Assembly (NCBI GenBank): GCA_009869945.1
Contig: WIXG01000322.1
Span: 24,930-88,929 of the forward strand
Reading direction: 5' to 3'
DNA length: 64,000 bases
DNA from: Mesaphorura yosii
Taxonomy: Eukaryota; Arthropoda; Collembola; Poduromorpha; Tullbergiidae
Shown: positions 26,901 through 38,705 of the stretch, in pieces
Layout: each line of letters opens with the position of its first letter
How positions within the stretch are numbered: position 1 is the first letter of the stretch
Position numbers and translations under genes: made by a program
Notes under the pieces: generated by a model
What the model was told of the DNA's origin: nothing
The model's input: only the letters and a program-made list of their open reading frames with translations
The model's database searches: none

Positions 26901-27136
26901 CAAGATGTCCTTATTAAATTCTTCTGCTCTTCAGTGAGGTACTCGATCTTTTCTCCGTACAGAAGAATGCGAGCAGAGCTAATCGTAGAATGCTTTCTCG
27001 TAACAGCGGAACTGGCACTGCTTTGGGTTTCTGCGGGCGCTGACACCTCTTCAATTTGCTCAATTCCACCACCTCCACTTCCACCAACAGCACCATGACT
27101 AGCACCTCCTTCTCCTTTCCCAGTTGTGTTTCCCAT
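14903..27136 (-). CDS. Globin X-like globin with potential N-myristoylation site
   Basis: Four exons on the minus strand, 27136-26850, 15436-15332, 15256-15136 and 15061-14903, give 223 residues. The globin fold starts at about residue 67 (LTEEQKNLIRTSW). Phe111 (in VFMPF) fits CD1, His128 (QLRAHALRVM) fits distal E7 and His160 (LLDLGKNHF) fits proximal F8, so a haem-binding globin is expected. The protein begins MGNTTGK, a good N-myristoylation context, followed by a roughly 60-residue Gly/Ser-rich extension. Acylated N-termini are known in globin X and related invertebrate globins, suggesting a membrane-bound redox or signalling role rather than oxygen transport. Splice positions map to B12.2 and G7.0, the two ancestral globin introns, plus one in helix E (E10.2). 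Met27136 was chosen over an upstream in-frame Met at 27211 because it creates the MG start. 5' UTR exons were not located. Confidence 0.92.
18030..18448 (+). CDS. COA5: Cytochrome c oxidase assembly factor 5 (COA5/PET191)
   Basis: Small mitochondrial intermembrane-space protein needed for assembly of respiratory complex IV. Three exons, 18030-18122, 18205-18306 and 18407-18448, all phase 0, encode 78 residues; human COA5 has 74. The Cys pattern is typical: CGVIRHELRECLLNSKC in exon 1, then PKECLRSK, TECKPLQVAFFECKRS and the invariant-looking tail LLDNRVRFRGRKG. The segment from TEC to FEC is a CX9C pair, and the cysteines of exon 1 supply the partners for a helical hairpin held by disulfides. 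Proteins of this type are normally imported through the Mia40 relay without a cleavable presequence, and none is seen here. The gene lies in the antisense direction inside the globin intron. A pyrimidine tract and AG just before the first exon suggest an upstream untranslated exon. Confidence 0.95.
18638..18643 (+). promoter_or_regulatory. Candidate polyadenylation signal of COA5
   Basis: AATAAA lies 190 bases after the COA5 stop codon and is the first canonical hexamer on this strand. A transcript ending here would lie entirely inside the globin intron. Confidence 0.55.
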
Positions 27137-29423
27137 CCCGGTAAGTTGGTGGCACCTTCGTCGATTTGAAGCAAGATTTCTGAAATTCCAGAAAGTACAA
27201 GAAAAATGCATTTTGATAAGAACTCAAAACTTTCGGCATGAGGAATGCGCTGCCAATCCAGGGCAATACAATGCTCAGGACCAAGACCAAAACGAACACA
27301 ATATTAAATCTCATTTGTCTCATTTTGACAGGCGTTGTGCATGGAATGAAAACAGAGCAAACGAAAGTAGACAGGAGCCGTTCAGGCGGCTCGCAGGTCT
27401 AGGCTAGCCTAGCCTAGGAGCTTCGGAGAGGTTCTCCAACCGAGTCGAGAAGAATGCCGCTTGGGAATGGAGTAGTATGTCCAACTCACTCCTCGTTAAC
27501 AGCGTCAATTTCAATTGACTCTCTACTCTCTGATCTATATGCTATACCCAACTCCAACATGGAGTCGGACATTTGCTTGATCAGTTTGCATCACTGGCCG
27601 CCTTGGACATGGTAGAGAGGACCCGGACCAGAACCGGCCTTGGAGCTACGAGTAATAAGTGCTGGTAACCTTTGGCCATTTAGAACCGATTAACGCCGAA
27701 ACTTCGGCGTAACACATCAGCAAACAAAACGACAATGCTATCGAAGGATACAAGTTTCTGTTCGCCCAGATTAATCCGATTGCACCCACATGTTCGCGAG
27801 TTGTTCATGGTAGCCTCAACATTAAGAAACTGTTTGCGGAAATGACCAACCACAAGATGTTTCCCTAATGGTATTTTCAGGATAAAAATGCATTAAAAAG
27901 AATCCGGCACTTGTCTTTATAGTAGCCATCAGCCCGCATCTGTGTCAGTAGCCTGACCTGGGATGGCATCTGTTCATTCTGTTGCAGAGATGCAGAAACT
28001 GCACAAAAGTAAGAAGCTTACAGGAATGAAAGTTATAACAGCTCCGTTCACACCAGTGAACATCATCATAGTGAACAGTCCCGGTCTTCGCGATGAAGCA
28101 GAGCAGAACACAAGAGGAAAAGTAAATACAAAGGAGCAACATTTATTACATAGTTGCATAGCGTATTTACTTTCTTCAAGATTTTCACTTTCTTGTGTCT
28201 CGAAGATCAAACTGAGCTCTAATGAAGAGCGAGCTGAGAATGACGAAAACAATTCTATTTTCCATCCAATCGTGTCAGCTGAATCTTCTGGTGTAATGAA
28301 AGAAGTTCATTTCCAATCTCTTTGTTTGTCGCTACTCTTATTATTGCCGTTGTCATTCTGCCCTTCGAGTGCATTAATGAACAAGAATGACGCAGATCGG
28401 GTTGCTGTGTGAACTTCGACTGAACCCCGATACAAAATACAAAGGCGAGGCGTCAGTTGTCAAATCTATAATGTAATTTTGGATCAACACAAACATAAAC
28501 ATAGCCACGTGCGCTGTGAAAACAGGGCCCAAATTCCTGATCGTGATGAATAGTGAATATCAGGAGTTTCGAGTTTGTGTTCCTGGAAATTTGAGTCATA
28601 GTTCACGGAGGTTGCCTCTATTACAATGCAGCTGACGTCTATGTCATACCATGGGTCACGAACTACAGACATTAAAAGACAATAGACTGTGACTTCACAG
28701 TCACGATTGCTTCATTTGATGAAGGTATGGTACGATACCCATCAACACAATAACAATGGTAAAATCATGAACGATAAAGCCCTCTGGAAATATTTAGAAC
28801 AGATCAGATCAGATCGATAATGCCAGAGCCTTTCTTAGATTCCATCTACAGTCTCGTAGCGAGTTGATTATGCTTTCCTGTATCCTGAGTCGAGATCTGA
28901 GCTTAATTTATCTAGGCTTGAGTAATGCTTGTTGGTATTAAGGAAAGACAACCAACCGTCACCTGCTATTGACGTCGACTTCATCTCTGGTCTTTCGGAA
29001 ATGCATCGTTTTATTTGTGTAGGCACGCAACTTATCATTGACAGAGTAATAAAGTGGTCCAAGTCCAAGAAGCAAAATCATCAGTTTTATCATCTTCGTT
29101 ATCAGCGGCAAGCAGCAGTGGCTGATGCAAATGTAAATTCATGACAGTCAGGACAAACTTATGGATCTTTCCACAGCAATTTCATTAACTTTTGGGTGTA
29201 TTCTTAGTAAAGTAGAAGCAGTCGCGAAAGCACAGCAGCTCAAACATTTTACGAGCATGATGAAAATGTAATAATGATGAAGATGAAGAGTGCACGTGGA
29301 GCGACAGCATGCTCTGCTCCTCTGCTGGTACTCTGCCTTCTGATGAGATTGTAATTAATAATGGTAAACCATGAGCAAAATGAGCACATCTTACACAAAT
29401 AGAATTGAACAAAATTGGTTTTG

Positions 29424-29658
29424 AAAAATTGGCCCGATGAAAACTTCTAAGATCATTCGTTGTCCTACCTGTCGTTTTCCCCATCTAAACACATAGATTA
29501 CGAAGCGACATCGTCAGTGTGAACCTCGCAATGGAATTATAAAAAATCGGCCAGATGAAAACTTGTACGATCATTAGTTGCTCTATCTGTCGTTGTCCCC
29601 ATCAAAGCACGTAGAATACGAAGTCGCACGGTCCATGTGAATTTTACGGAATTGACCG
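29424..29658. repeat. Tandem duplication, two copies with 118-base period
   Basis: Copy 1 (29424-29540) and copy 2 (29542-29658) share GATGAAAACTT, GATCATT, CTGTCGTT, CCCCATC and further blocks in the same order, with roughly three-quarters identity. No conserved open frame spans the unit, so this looks like an old non-coding tandem duplication or the remnant of a satellite. Confidence 0.75.
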
Positions 29659-32600
29659 TACCTAAATAATAATCCTGTATGCTGGCGTTGGACTCTAGAT
29701 CCAACAACTAGATGCTAGACTTATAATCGTTCCAACATACTTGTATTTTCATTTGCTTCCTCGTTTGATGCCCAAAACGTCCAGCAGTTAGGAGTTAATG
29801 GCAAATATCGTCCTGTGTCCGTCTCAACACTTTTAAATCTTGGCCTTCCGTCACAAGTTTAGATCTGCTTCACTATGTTTTGCTGACAGAAACAAGTTTG
29901 TAGTTAACGGTTACACGACAAAATCGTCCCTTGAAAAGGAGTACAACAAAGGGTCAATTCTCAAATGTCAGCACCATCTTGCTTCTTCCGCTGCCACCTC
30001 AAAATGTTCATCCTGCCGCTTTCAAGATTAGTTCCAATTGAAGTAGTAAGCGTAATAATTCACATTCTCCTCTACGGTGTCAAGAAAATGTAAGAGGCAT
30101 TTAGCTTCCTCTGCTGCTGCCTGCAAATTGTCGCTACGGAGATGAAAGCCAGGGTTTCGCCATTCCAACATGATTACATCCTAAATGCCGTGTTTAGTTG
30201 CTGCTGCACTACCGCGTCCATTGCCCCCATTGTTTTGCAAAACACTACGCTCGACAACGAACATATTCTAATCGGAATTTCTGAAGCTGTCTCCCCGCGT
30301 CTTTAAAAAATATTCCGTGACACACACAAAGAGACTTGCGAATGCATAAGCGTATAAGATGTGCTAATAAGACCATCAAGACACAAAGCAAAGGCGACAG
30401 GCACAATAACAACAACTTTTAATTGTATCGCTCCACCATAAAACATTGCAACTCACAACGGCACAATGAACAAGCACGGTGCTCTGTTGAGGAGAAATAC
30501 GCGACCACACTAATATATTGGCTATCAAATAAATCCTCTACAGCAACAGCAAGGAGAAACGACTCGCATCGCAAACGCTTCGGCATTGTAAAGTTCCGTC
30601 TACATTTACATTGACGATGAGCGTGGGTGATATCTCTCATCAAGCACTGCCTTCTTCTCTACTACTGTTTTCGCTTAGCTCAGGGTTCCTTTTAAAGCTT
30701 GAACAAACTCAAGGCGCCCGCATTTAGCATTTATTAAATTAAAGTTCTCAAACCCCCTCGGAGGAGAATCTGATGTACTAAAATGTTGTATTCAGCTAAA
30801 TTTCCGTACTGCTTCTGCTTAGCTACGCTCAACAAAAGAACTCAAAGAGCATGTTGACGGAAAGTTTGATTTTGGATTTATGCTCAAGAGCTTCATTGTG
30901 CTCTACCGTCCATTGAATAAGTGGTTGTGCTTTGTACTACCGGCTTGGCTAGCGAACCAACCACAAGGCAAAATGACCAGTATCAATAAAGCTAAGCTTG
31001 ATAGTAGAGTGCGTGTGCGTAATCAAAATTCAACTCAAGTCTCTCTTCGGGTAAGTGCTTTTTAGTGGAGCACTTGTTTTTCACGTTTCACCAGCATTAT
31101 TTCGCAGCCCAGACCTGAAAAGGCTTTTCATTACAGAAGAGCACGGCCCCATCATGTGGATATCATTGTCACCTTCTGTCGCGGCAAAAGCAAAAGCCAA
31201 AACTAATTCTGCCTGCATTGAATTCCATTTCGTTTCCAGGATTGGATCTAAATGTTCACGATTCTTGCAGTAACTGCATTCCTTTTTCTTGGTCACAACA
31301 TTTCTACATTGCTTCGACGCAGTCTATTTTAATAACAGGAATGAAAAGGCAAAATTGAAAGTTGGCAAATAGGTTTTACGTTTTTCTCCACTTAGTCGGC
31401 TGAAGATGCTGGAAGGAGCCCACTCAAGGCACAGCTCTTTGAGCCTGTAAAAAATGAACCTCGAGTGGGTCTTCACCTTTGACTTTCTACTCAAATTGAA
31501 CCGCTCGGAGCATAATGAATGATGAACTACTATTAATTTCCCGTAGTGAATTGGCATTGTTGTCATCATAATTCACATCTTGTCTTATTTTTAGGAGCCG
31601 AACCTCGCGACCCACATCCACGCCACTACATTACGAGTTGGAAGCTTCGTTTTAACAGTAGTAAAATGTCAAAAACTAAATGGAAGTGAAACTGACTCGA
31701 ATTCCTTGAGAGAAAAGAAAGGAACGACGATGAGTCTTTTGTGTGCGTCAAAAGAGGTTTTGTTCTTTGCGTCTCCTGTCTCAAAAAAGTATTCCTCTGT
31801 CTAATTAATTAACTTGACTTTCTCCTTTGTCCTGGTGCTCGTCCCGTAGACATAAAGACGTGCACTATGTGTCTCTCCCGGGCTGATTCGTCACGGTTGA
31901 ATAAGGAGCTCCTGCTGCTGATGGTTCGCTTTCTCGCACTTCACTGTGCGTTACACGCTTTGCTGAATCTTATAATCAAACTTAAATCTGCTTTAATTAA
32001 AGGAAACTTGGGCGACTTGGGGGAGGTAAAATTTTTGTGCTTGAAGTCAATTCTTGTTTTATGTCGACGGAAGCAAGAAGAAATATTTTCTACAGGCTGG
32101 CTTTCATTAAGCCGATGTCGCAGTCCAGGATGGTCACTCTTTAGAGTGTACTTGAAATCTGGTGCTGGTAGCGTAATTTAGAAAGCTCAAAAGCATTAGT
32201 GTTAGGTGCCAGGACGCAAGAGGTGCCTAATTGGAACCTGAACATTTGCTCCATGAGAAGGCTTGATACCTCTATTCAGCTGTCTGAGAGTCTCATCTCC
32301 ACTCCACAAAGCTGAGCTCGATTCGACTTCATATTTGATTAATTTGTTAGCAAATGAAGCACACATGTACCGAAATTATTTGATTTGATGAATGAATGGT
32401 GTGGCCAGCACAATCATTTAAAAAACCTACGGACTCGGACCTGTGCTCTTCCTTGCTTTCTATCAAAAATGCCATCGGGTCATCAGTACACGTTGTACAC
32501 CACGTTGTACTGGAGCCATGCAATTAGGCAATGTCAACGGAACGACGTTTTCTATTATTAATGTACAATGTGTTCCTAAAGTATGATGAAATTAGGAAAG

Positions 32601-34950
32601 TGAAATTCTGCGACTGGAGATCGGAAATACGATGTCCAATCTATGCAGCATGTCACGTCACACACAGAAGTAGGAGCAATTCTTACATCCTCTTATGTTT
32701 ATGTCTCTTACATGACGAGGAAGTAAATCATGGATAAATATAAACGCAACACGAATACGCAATGCACAAGCACGATTTCATTGTCAATGACAAGTCCAAT
32801 CTTGAATTTCGGATCATGTCTCTTATTCTTACCCTACGACACCGCGTACTATTAGTGTCGTTCGGAATACAGGCACGTGGAATAGTACTCATTTGAAAGG
32901 CGATTGGCGATTATAACACGCCCAGAAGATTGGGTCAAGAATTTCAAGAAGATCGCGTTTCTAATGTAGCAGTGCAAGTTCTAGCTCGAGCTCAAACCCG
33001 CAACAGTAGACGTGCTCTTATCTCACTCCTCAATTCGTTCACAATCAATAAAGTTGTTAAAGAATGTGCGACCATCACAAGTCTTTTGTACCAAAAGAAT
33101 ATAAACAGAGCTTCTGTCTCGTAGATTCAGGCAGCAGTCTCGAGTACGGGCGAGGCAACGCAAGCCGTACTTCAAGAGAGACTCGATGTGAGAATTTCAT
33201 TTGAGTGAATGAAAGGAGATGAAGTGGTCATCATGTCACCATAAAATACAATAAAGAAAATTGCCGATGACAAAGGGTTGGCGTTAGTAGGTATTTGCGT
33301 TGCCATCATCAATTTCTTTCTACTACTCCAAGACTCTAATGCTCTCCTCTACTAAAACTTGGCTTTAGTAAGTTGAATGCTTATTTCATGTGTTCTGGGA
33401 GAAGTAGAGGTTGGGGTTCAACCACTTTCGAAGTTTCTAAATCTTAATTAGTGGTCACCTACTATTAGGGCTTCAATATTAGTTGTTGAGTCTAATTATT
33501 GGTTTTAGGCTTTCATATTGCTTCATAAAGCTGAGAACAGTGTAGCATTGCATGAGTTTCAACTCGTGGTCAAACCTACCTGTGTACTTGTTTCTCTTTT
33601 GACTAGATAAATTTCCCGTTTCTCTAGACCAGATTTTCAACCGTCGACTATTTGCCAGCTCACTCTACTTCTAACATTTTCCTTGTAGCGCTTCTTTTTC
33701 ACTTATAACTTAATTAATGTATTTGTAACTTTCAATGGGTTGAGTTATACGAGAATGAACAATCTAGCATCACTTGCAACACAAGCTTCAAGCTGAAATG
33801 AGTTGTCACTACGTTTAGTTCACGCACGTAAAGGAATCGCTGAATCTAATTATACCGTAAAATATTTCTTAACTGCAACTTCAGAAGTTCTATTCGAAAT
33901 GCATTAGCACCGTCTAAGCACGTCCACTGAAGAATGTCTGACTCAACGCTGGCAAGCCGAAATTTCTCTTCCGCACAGCTTCACCGGAAGTAAAATAGTT
34001 AGAAAAGTTGCAAAAGAAGATGCAAGATGATATTTTCGTCGTAAAATTATTGTGCACGGCTTGGCGGGCTTGGCGAGATAGAAGGAAAACAAACACGAGG
34101 AAATTTGAGATTGAAACTGGTTAGATATGCACAGAGATTTGTCTCTTTCAGTGAAAGAAATGCACTCGAACTCGAGGGCTATGTGTTTTCACTGTTTAAG
34201 CTGAATTTAACTGTCAGAACGAGAGGTGGTTCGCTACGGAAAGACAGAATCGGATTGAAATGAAAAACACTGACGCGAAGTCATATCGACGACTGTGACG
34301 GTGGAAGCTAACTTTCTCGTGTGGTTCTCGTGCTGCCACTGGTGAAAGTACAGAGCCGCTAGACGCTGGGAGCCAGCCAGTTGGTAAAAGTACAAGACGC
34401 AGGAGGTAATGTGAGACAGCAATCTGGAAACCATTCCATTCTTTTGGTGAAGCGAAATATGCACGTCTTTCAATTCACACTTCTGCATACTTGCTACCGC
34501 TAGCCGATTCAAATTGTCAGTGTGATTATGATTTATTAACAGTTTCAGTTTCGTCAAAGCGCAAAGTGCCAAATGCCCTGAACTCCAAGCCCAGGCAGGA
34601 TCCCAATTCTGTGCACAAATTCCAGGATGCGACCAGAAAAATAACCAGAAATTTAATTTTCTGTGGGAAAAGGGAAGAAATGACTCCGTTACCAAAAAAA
34701 CGAACCTATTTCATCTTTCCAATTGAACATTACGTGGAATTGGAAGAGTGACATCAAAGATTACATCGATCGACTCCATTCTATATTCGTTTGAAATTGA
34801 AGAATTGACAATAAAATTATATATGTAGCAGAACGATGGGCAGCGCCTTTGTCATTGATGATTGATCATATTCACGAATTCTTGAAATGTCACATCTCCG
34901 CTTTAATATTTTAATATTGAGTTCACTGTTGCGTACGATATTGCGTACAT

Positions 34951-34973
34951 CGTGCCGTGCCGTGCCGTGCCGT
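34951..34973. repeat. Short CGTGC pentamer microsatellite
   Basis: Four perfect CGTGC units and a partial fifth, just downstream of two GCGTAC words. Simple-sequence repeat with no coding context. Confidence 0.85.
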
Positions 34974-37900
34974 AACTTCTGATTTGAGAAATGCAAGTTG
35001 AAATGAAATCCTGTAAGAATCATTGAGATGAAGCTGATCCACACAGGCTCATATCCCGCTAAAAATAAGTACAGTAGTAGACATAATATTAGACCTAATC
35101 TGATTCAACAAATTGATTCGTATTATTTATTTGCTACTTCGGGGCAAGCCGAAATAAATATCACAAATAGCCAACCGTAAATGTTCTTTTGCGAAAGAAT
35201 CGAAAACTGACATTACAAGTGATATATATCTGAGAGCATGATTATTTTCGTGGCCTGAGGTCTTTACTTGTCCTCCGCGAAGGCGAGGATAAGTAGCTTT
35301 GGCCTCCGCAGTTGACATCGTCTGCCTCTTCAGTTAAGCCGGGCAATTCTTTAGAATTCATCTGACTCGCAGTGCAGCGAGGTAGTTTTCTTCTACTTTC
35401 CATTGAATACGAGCAAAATCATCCTACATGTTCTTCTTTTGATATGCCGTCGCCGTCGGTGAAAGTGATTAAGCTTCCCACTGTCCAATATAACAATATT
35501 TGAATAGAAGTGAATAATGAAATTGGTTCTGCCTGATGGATTACACGCATGAAGTATGAAGGTACGGTAAGAAAGAAAACAGCATAAGGCGATTAGATAC
35601 TAATGCTATGTAAGTGAAATTTTCAGGTAATAAATCACTATTGGCTTTCAATTCAATATTGCGCCACAAATAATTCGTCTCACCTATTCCGTGATTCAAC
35701 CTGGTTCCCGAAATCGGGCGTAAAGCTCGCTTGCGCTGCATGACTTGGATTTTGCACCGATGGTTTCTATGTCGCGAGGTAATAAACAGAGATCATTTTA
35801 TCCTGAACCTCCTGAATGGAAGCTTAAAACGTGATATTTCCAATAACCGAAGTTCACCACTGCTTACGAATGCTGAAATTCGGGAGATTGGATAAGTGGT
35901 TAATCGGATGATCGCGTGGGTGAAAATTGGTATGGCTTTTTTTCGCAAGGACGCGTTTGTTAGCGACACGGCGAGCATCTGTCCGCCTACCTACAGAACC
36001 GCGCATGTCAGCAAGCCCTTTATTTGCCAAAGTCAGACAGAATCCATTTCAATTAAGCTATTTTCTAATCAAATTATCAGCAGCGAATAGTTCTATTATT
36101 TTCTTAACTACGGGCGATAAATCACAATTCCATCCTACAGCTATGAGCTACAGCTCAGCTAAGGTTCGTGTTCGTACATTCAGCCATGAAAAGCAAACAC
36201 TAGAAGCCGTGCTTTGGAAATGTAAATGTTGCAAAAACTGAATAAAGTCGGTATTCAATTACTTCAGTCAACTGAATATGTTAATTCAATCCGACATTCT
36301 TCAGAGGCACTGCACATTTATTTCAGGTTTGAGCGTGGCTGAATATTTAATGGGTTAAACAAACTTTCATTTCCTTTCTCGTTTCACGACTGAATTCGTT
36401 TATTCACAGCCCACTGATTTCTTTGCTATTTTCTTTGAAGTTGCGCAAGTTTTCTATTTTCATGCGGGAATCCCGACTCTTCTTTCTTCCACGCAAAGTT
36501 TATCTTGCTACAATTCACAACATTATTTATGTTCTCGTCAAACTTTTACAGCCATGCGATGGAGTGGGGTGAGTCCACTTCCACAAGTCAGCTAGTTGCG
36601 CGTAAATTAATTGAGAAAGTTACCTACATGCTAATGAACCTTATAAACGCTATCAGAAGGAACGCCGACAGTTGATTTAATTGTGCTAAATGAAGCGGCT
36701 CTCGTGAACTTTAATTTTGCCGGAGAGGTCTACGGTAAGTCTAGAGGTACAAAAGCTTGCTGGACGAATGGGCTTTTGGAAAAGTTGCAGCTTGTGGACC
36801 CCATGGGCAAGCTATTACTGCTTGCCACCTACTCGAAGCAGCAGGTTGTCGCTCTACTCATTGCCGACTATATTGGAGGTGACCGAATTCCAATTTGCAC
36901 TTGAACCGTCGTGATTTGTTCTTCAGTAAACCTTACTACAGTGAGTAATTGTTTTTTAAATGCCGCGTGAAGCGTGTTGCTTGCTGCGGTCTTCCACCCT
37001 TAATGAAAATTCATAATTAATCATTGCCAGCTACATGCATAGTACAGTATAAGCACGCAATCAGATTCAAATTTTCAAGTGTTCTGAGCATGCAGTTTTC
37101 AACAATCTACTCGAATCTCTGTTGAGCAAAATTGAAGTGAACGAAATGAAATTGAAAAATACTTTACGTTTGCAATCATCACTCGCACTCGTGAGATTAT
37201 TAAATATTTCATGCTTGGAACTTGAGTTTATTGGAAACAGCTTTCTAATTTCGCAACTATTTGCACGGAATACTTTGCCCATCATTTATTTCATTCATTA
37301 TGGACAATTGTGATGAAGTCAAATTAAAATGTTCGAAGAAGGAATACAGTGAAGCTGGAAGCATTAAGCATTCCATTTTCCATTCCACACCATTAGACAT
37401 GAGAGCCAAAACCTCTGCAATGTAGACAAAGCTACTGTAAACGGTAATGTAAAAATTAAGCGCTGGCGTTTCCTGTAACCTATTTTCGCGACCTTTAAGA
37501 GTATTTGGAGTTCGTCTAGGAACGTAAGCATGGACGTATAATCTACCTTGCTTTAGAAGATAGCTGATGTTGCTGGTACAAAAGCACTAATACGGCAGGA
37601 GACATTCGTACACGTACTCGTACATAAAGAATTGGAACTATTAAGAAACAGCAGCTTACGTCGAGAGATGATGCAATTTTTCATGTTTATTTACCCAGTT
37701 TACCTTTCCAAGAACAGTGCGTCTCTCTTAATGTACAATTTTATTGCAGAAACTGACATAAATTGATACTGTTTCTTAATTTAGTATTGCACTTGTATTT
37801 TAAGTAATACTACAGTAAAGGACGGAGAAAGCCTAACCGACTATTGCAGGCCTGCCTGGCACCAAAAGCACTCGTTTTGCTTACGGGGCTCAAATCTTTT

Positions 37901-38705
37901 GTAATTTATTTATACGAATAAGTAATCCTTAAAGTGGAAAATTATGTATTTTCCTCACACTTTTTCGGTGAACGAGTTCTAAAATTGGAACTTCTCAACT
38001 TGTATATTGCATCTTCCAATGCTAACTTCTACAGCTGAATTCGCCGTCTGGTACGGCGTCAGCATCCGCCTGCGGAAATTGAATTGGTATAATTTGTATT
38101 CGAATCACATCTTGCTCTGAACCGGAAGAAAGTAAATTACTAATGCCTAAGCTGATAATGAGTACGCCCAGGCCCAAGTTATGAGATTATACAAATAAGC
38201 GTAATAAAATAGAAGTAGTATAGCAGTGCTTATTATTCGGGCATGCAAAATAATCTCTGTGTCCCATTTTTATTTTTAAAACACCGACTAAAATTGATAC
38301 CCATTCACCATCTCATCGGGCATGGAAATGTACTGTTGAAAAAAATATTCGTTACGTTTATTCTTACAGGAGGGTTCGCTTGGTCTCGTCTCACCCAAAG
38401 CAAAGCGAGTTGTCAGTGAACGAACATTATTTTGCAAATGCAAACAAGGATTTTCCAACAATATCTCTCGTTCAGTTTTAATCCGTTACGCGCGGGACGC
38501 AACGTAAACATTCTCTATCAAATTGGCGATTTTGTCAGTGTCGGCCAAAATTATAGTGTAAATTCTTAATCAGCGTGTAGTTTTATTCAATTGACATCAA
38601 AGGAAAGTACTAAAATTCATCGTAAAGTGAAGGGAATTCTAACATAGTCTTCTTTGAATAGTTAAGTAATGTGTTAAGTGTCCTACAACTTAAGCTCATG
38701 TCAAA

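Larger units (their letters stand above)
27137..38705. other. 11.5 kb interval without a supported gene
   Basis: This region separates the 5' end of the globin (minus strand) from the 5' end of Greatwall (plus strand) and should hold both promoters. The longest open frames (27963-28412 plus, 34234-34695 minus, 31867-32181 plus) translate to Ser/Leu/Cys-rich text with no domain, no conserved flanking splice phase and overlapping frames on the other strand. Small features seen: a hairpin GAGCCG/CGGCTC at 27375-27392 and a palindrome CTAGGCTAGCCTAG at 27399-27412 upstream of the globin start, the tandem duplication at 29424-29658 and the pentamer repeat at 34951-34973. A long non-coding RNA or untranslated exons cannot be excluded. 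Confidence 0.55.

Noticed and set aside
27963-28412. 149-codon open frame on the plus strand
   Set aside because: Low-complexity Ser/Leu text with no family features, and a long antisense frame over the same bases. No supporting splice phases.
34234-34695. 153-codon open frame on the minus strand
   Set aside because: The translation has no recognisable domain, is overlapped by a frame on the other strand, and a frame of this length is expected by chance in 64 kb.
36683-36914. Overlapping plus-strand frames of 65-73 codons
   Set aside because: Two frames overlap on the same strand and neither shows conserved motifs or a splice partner.
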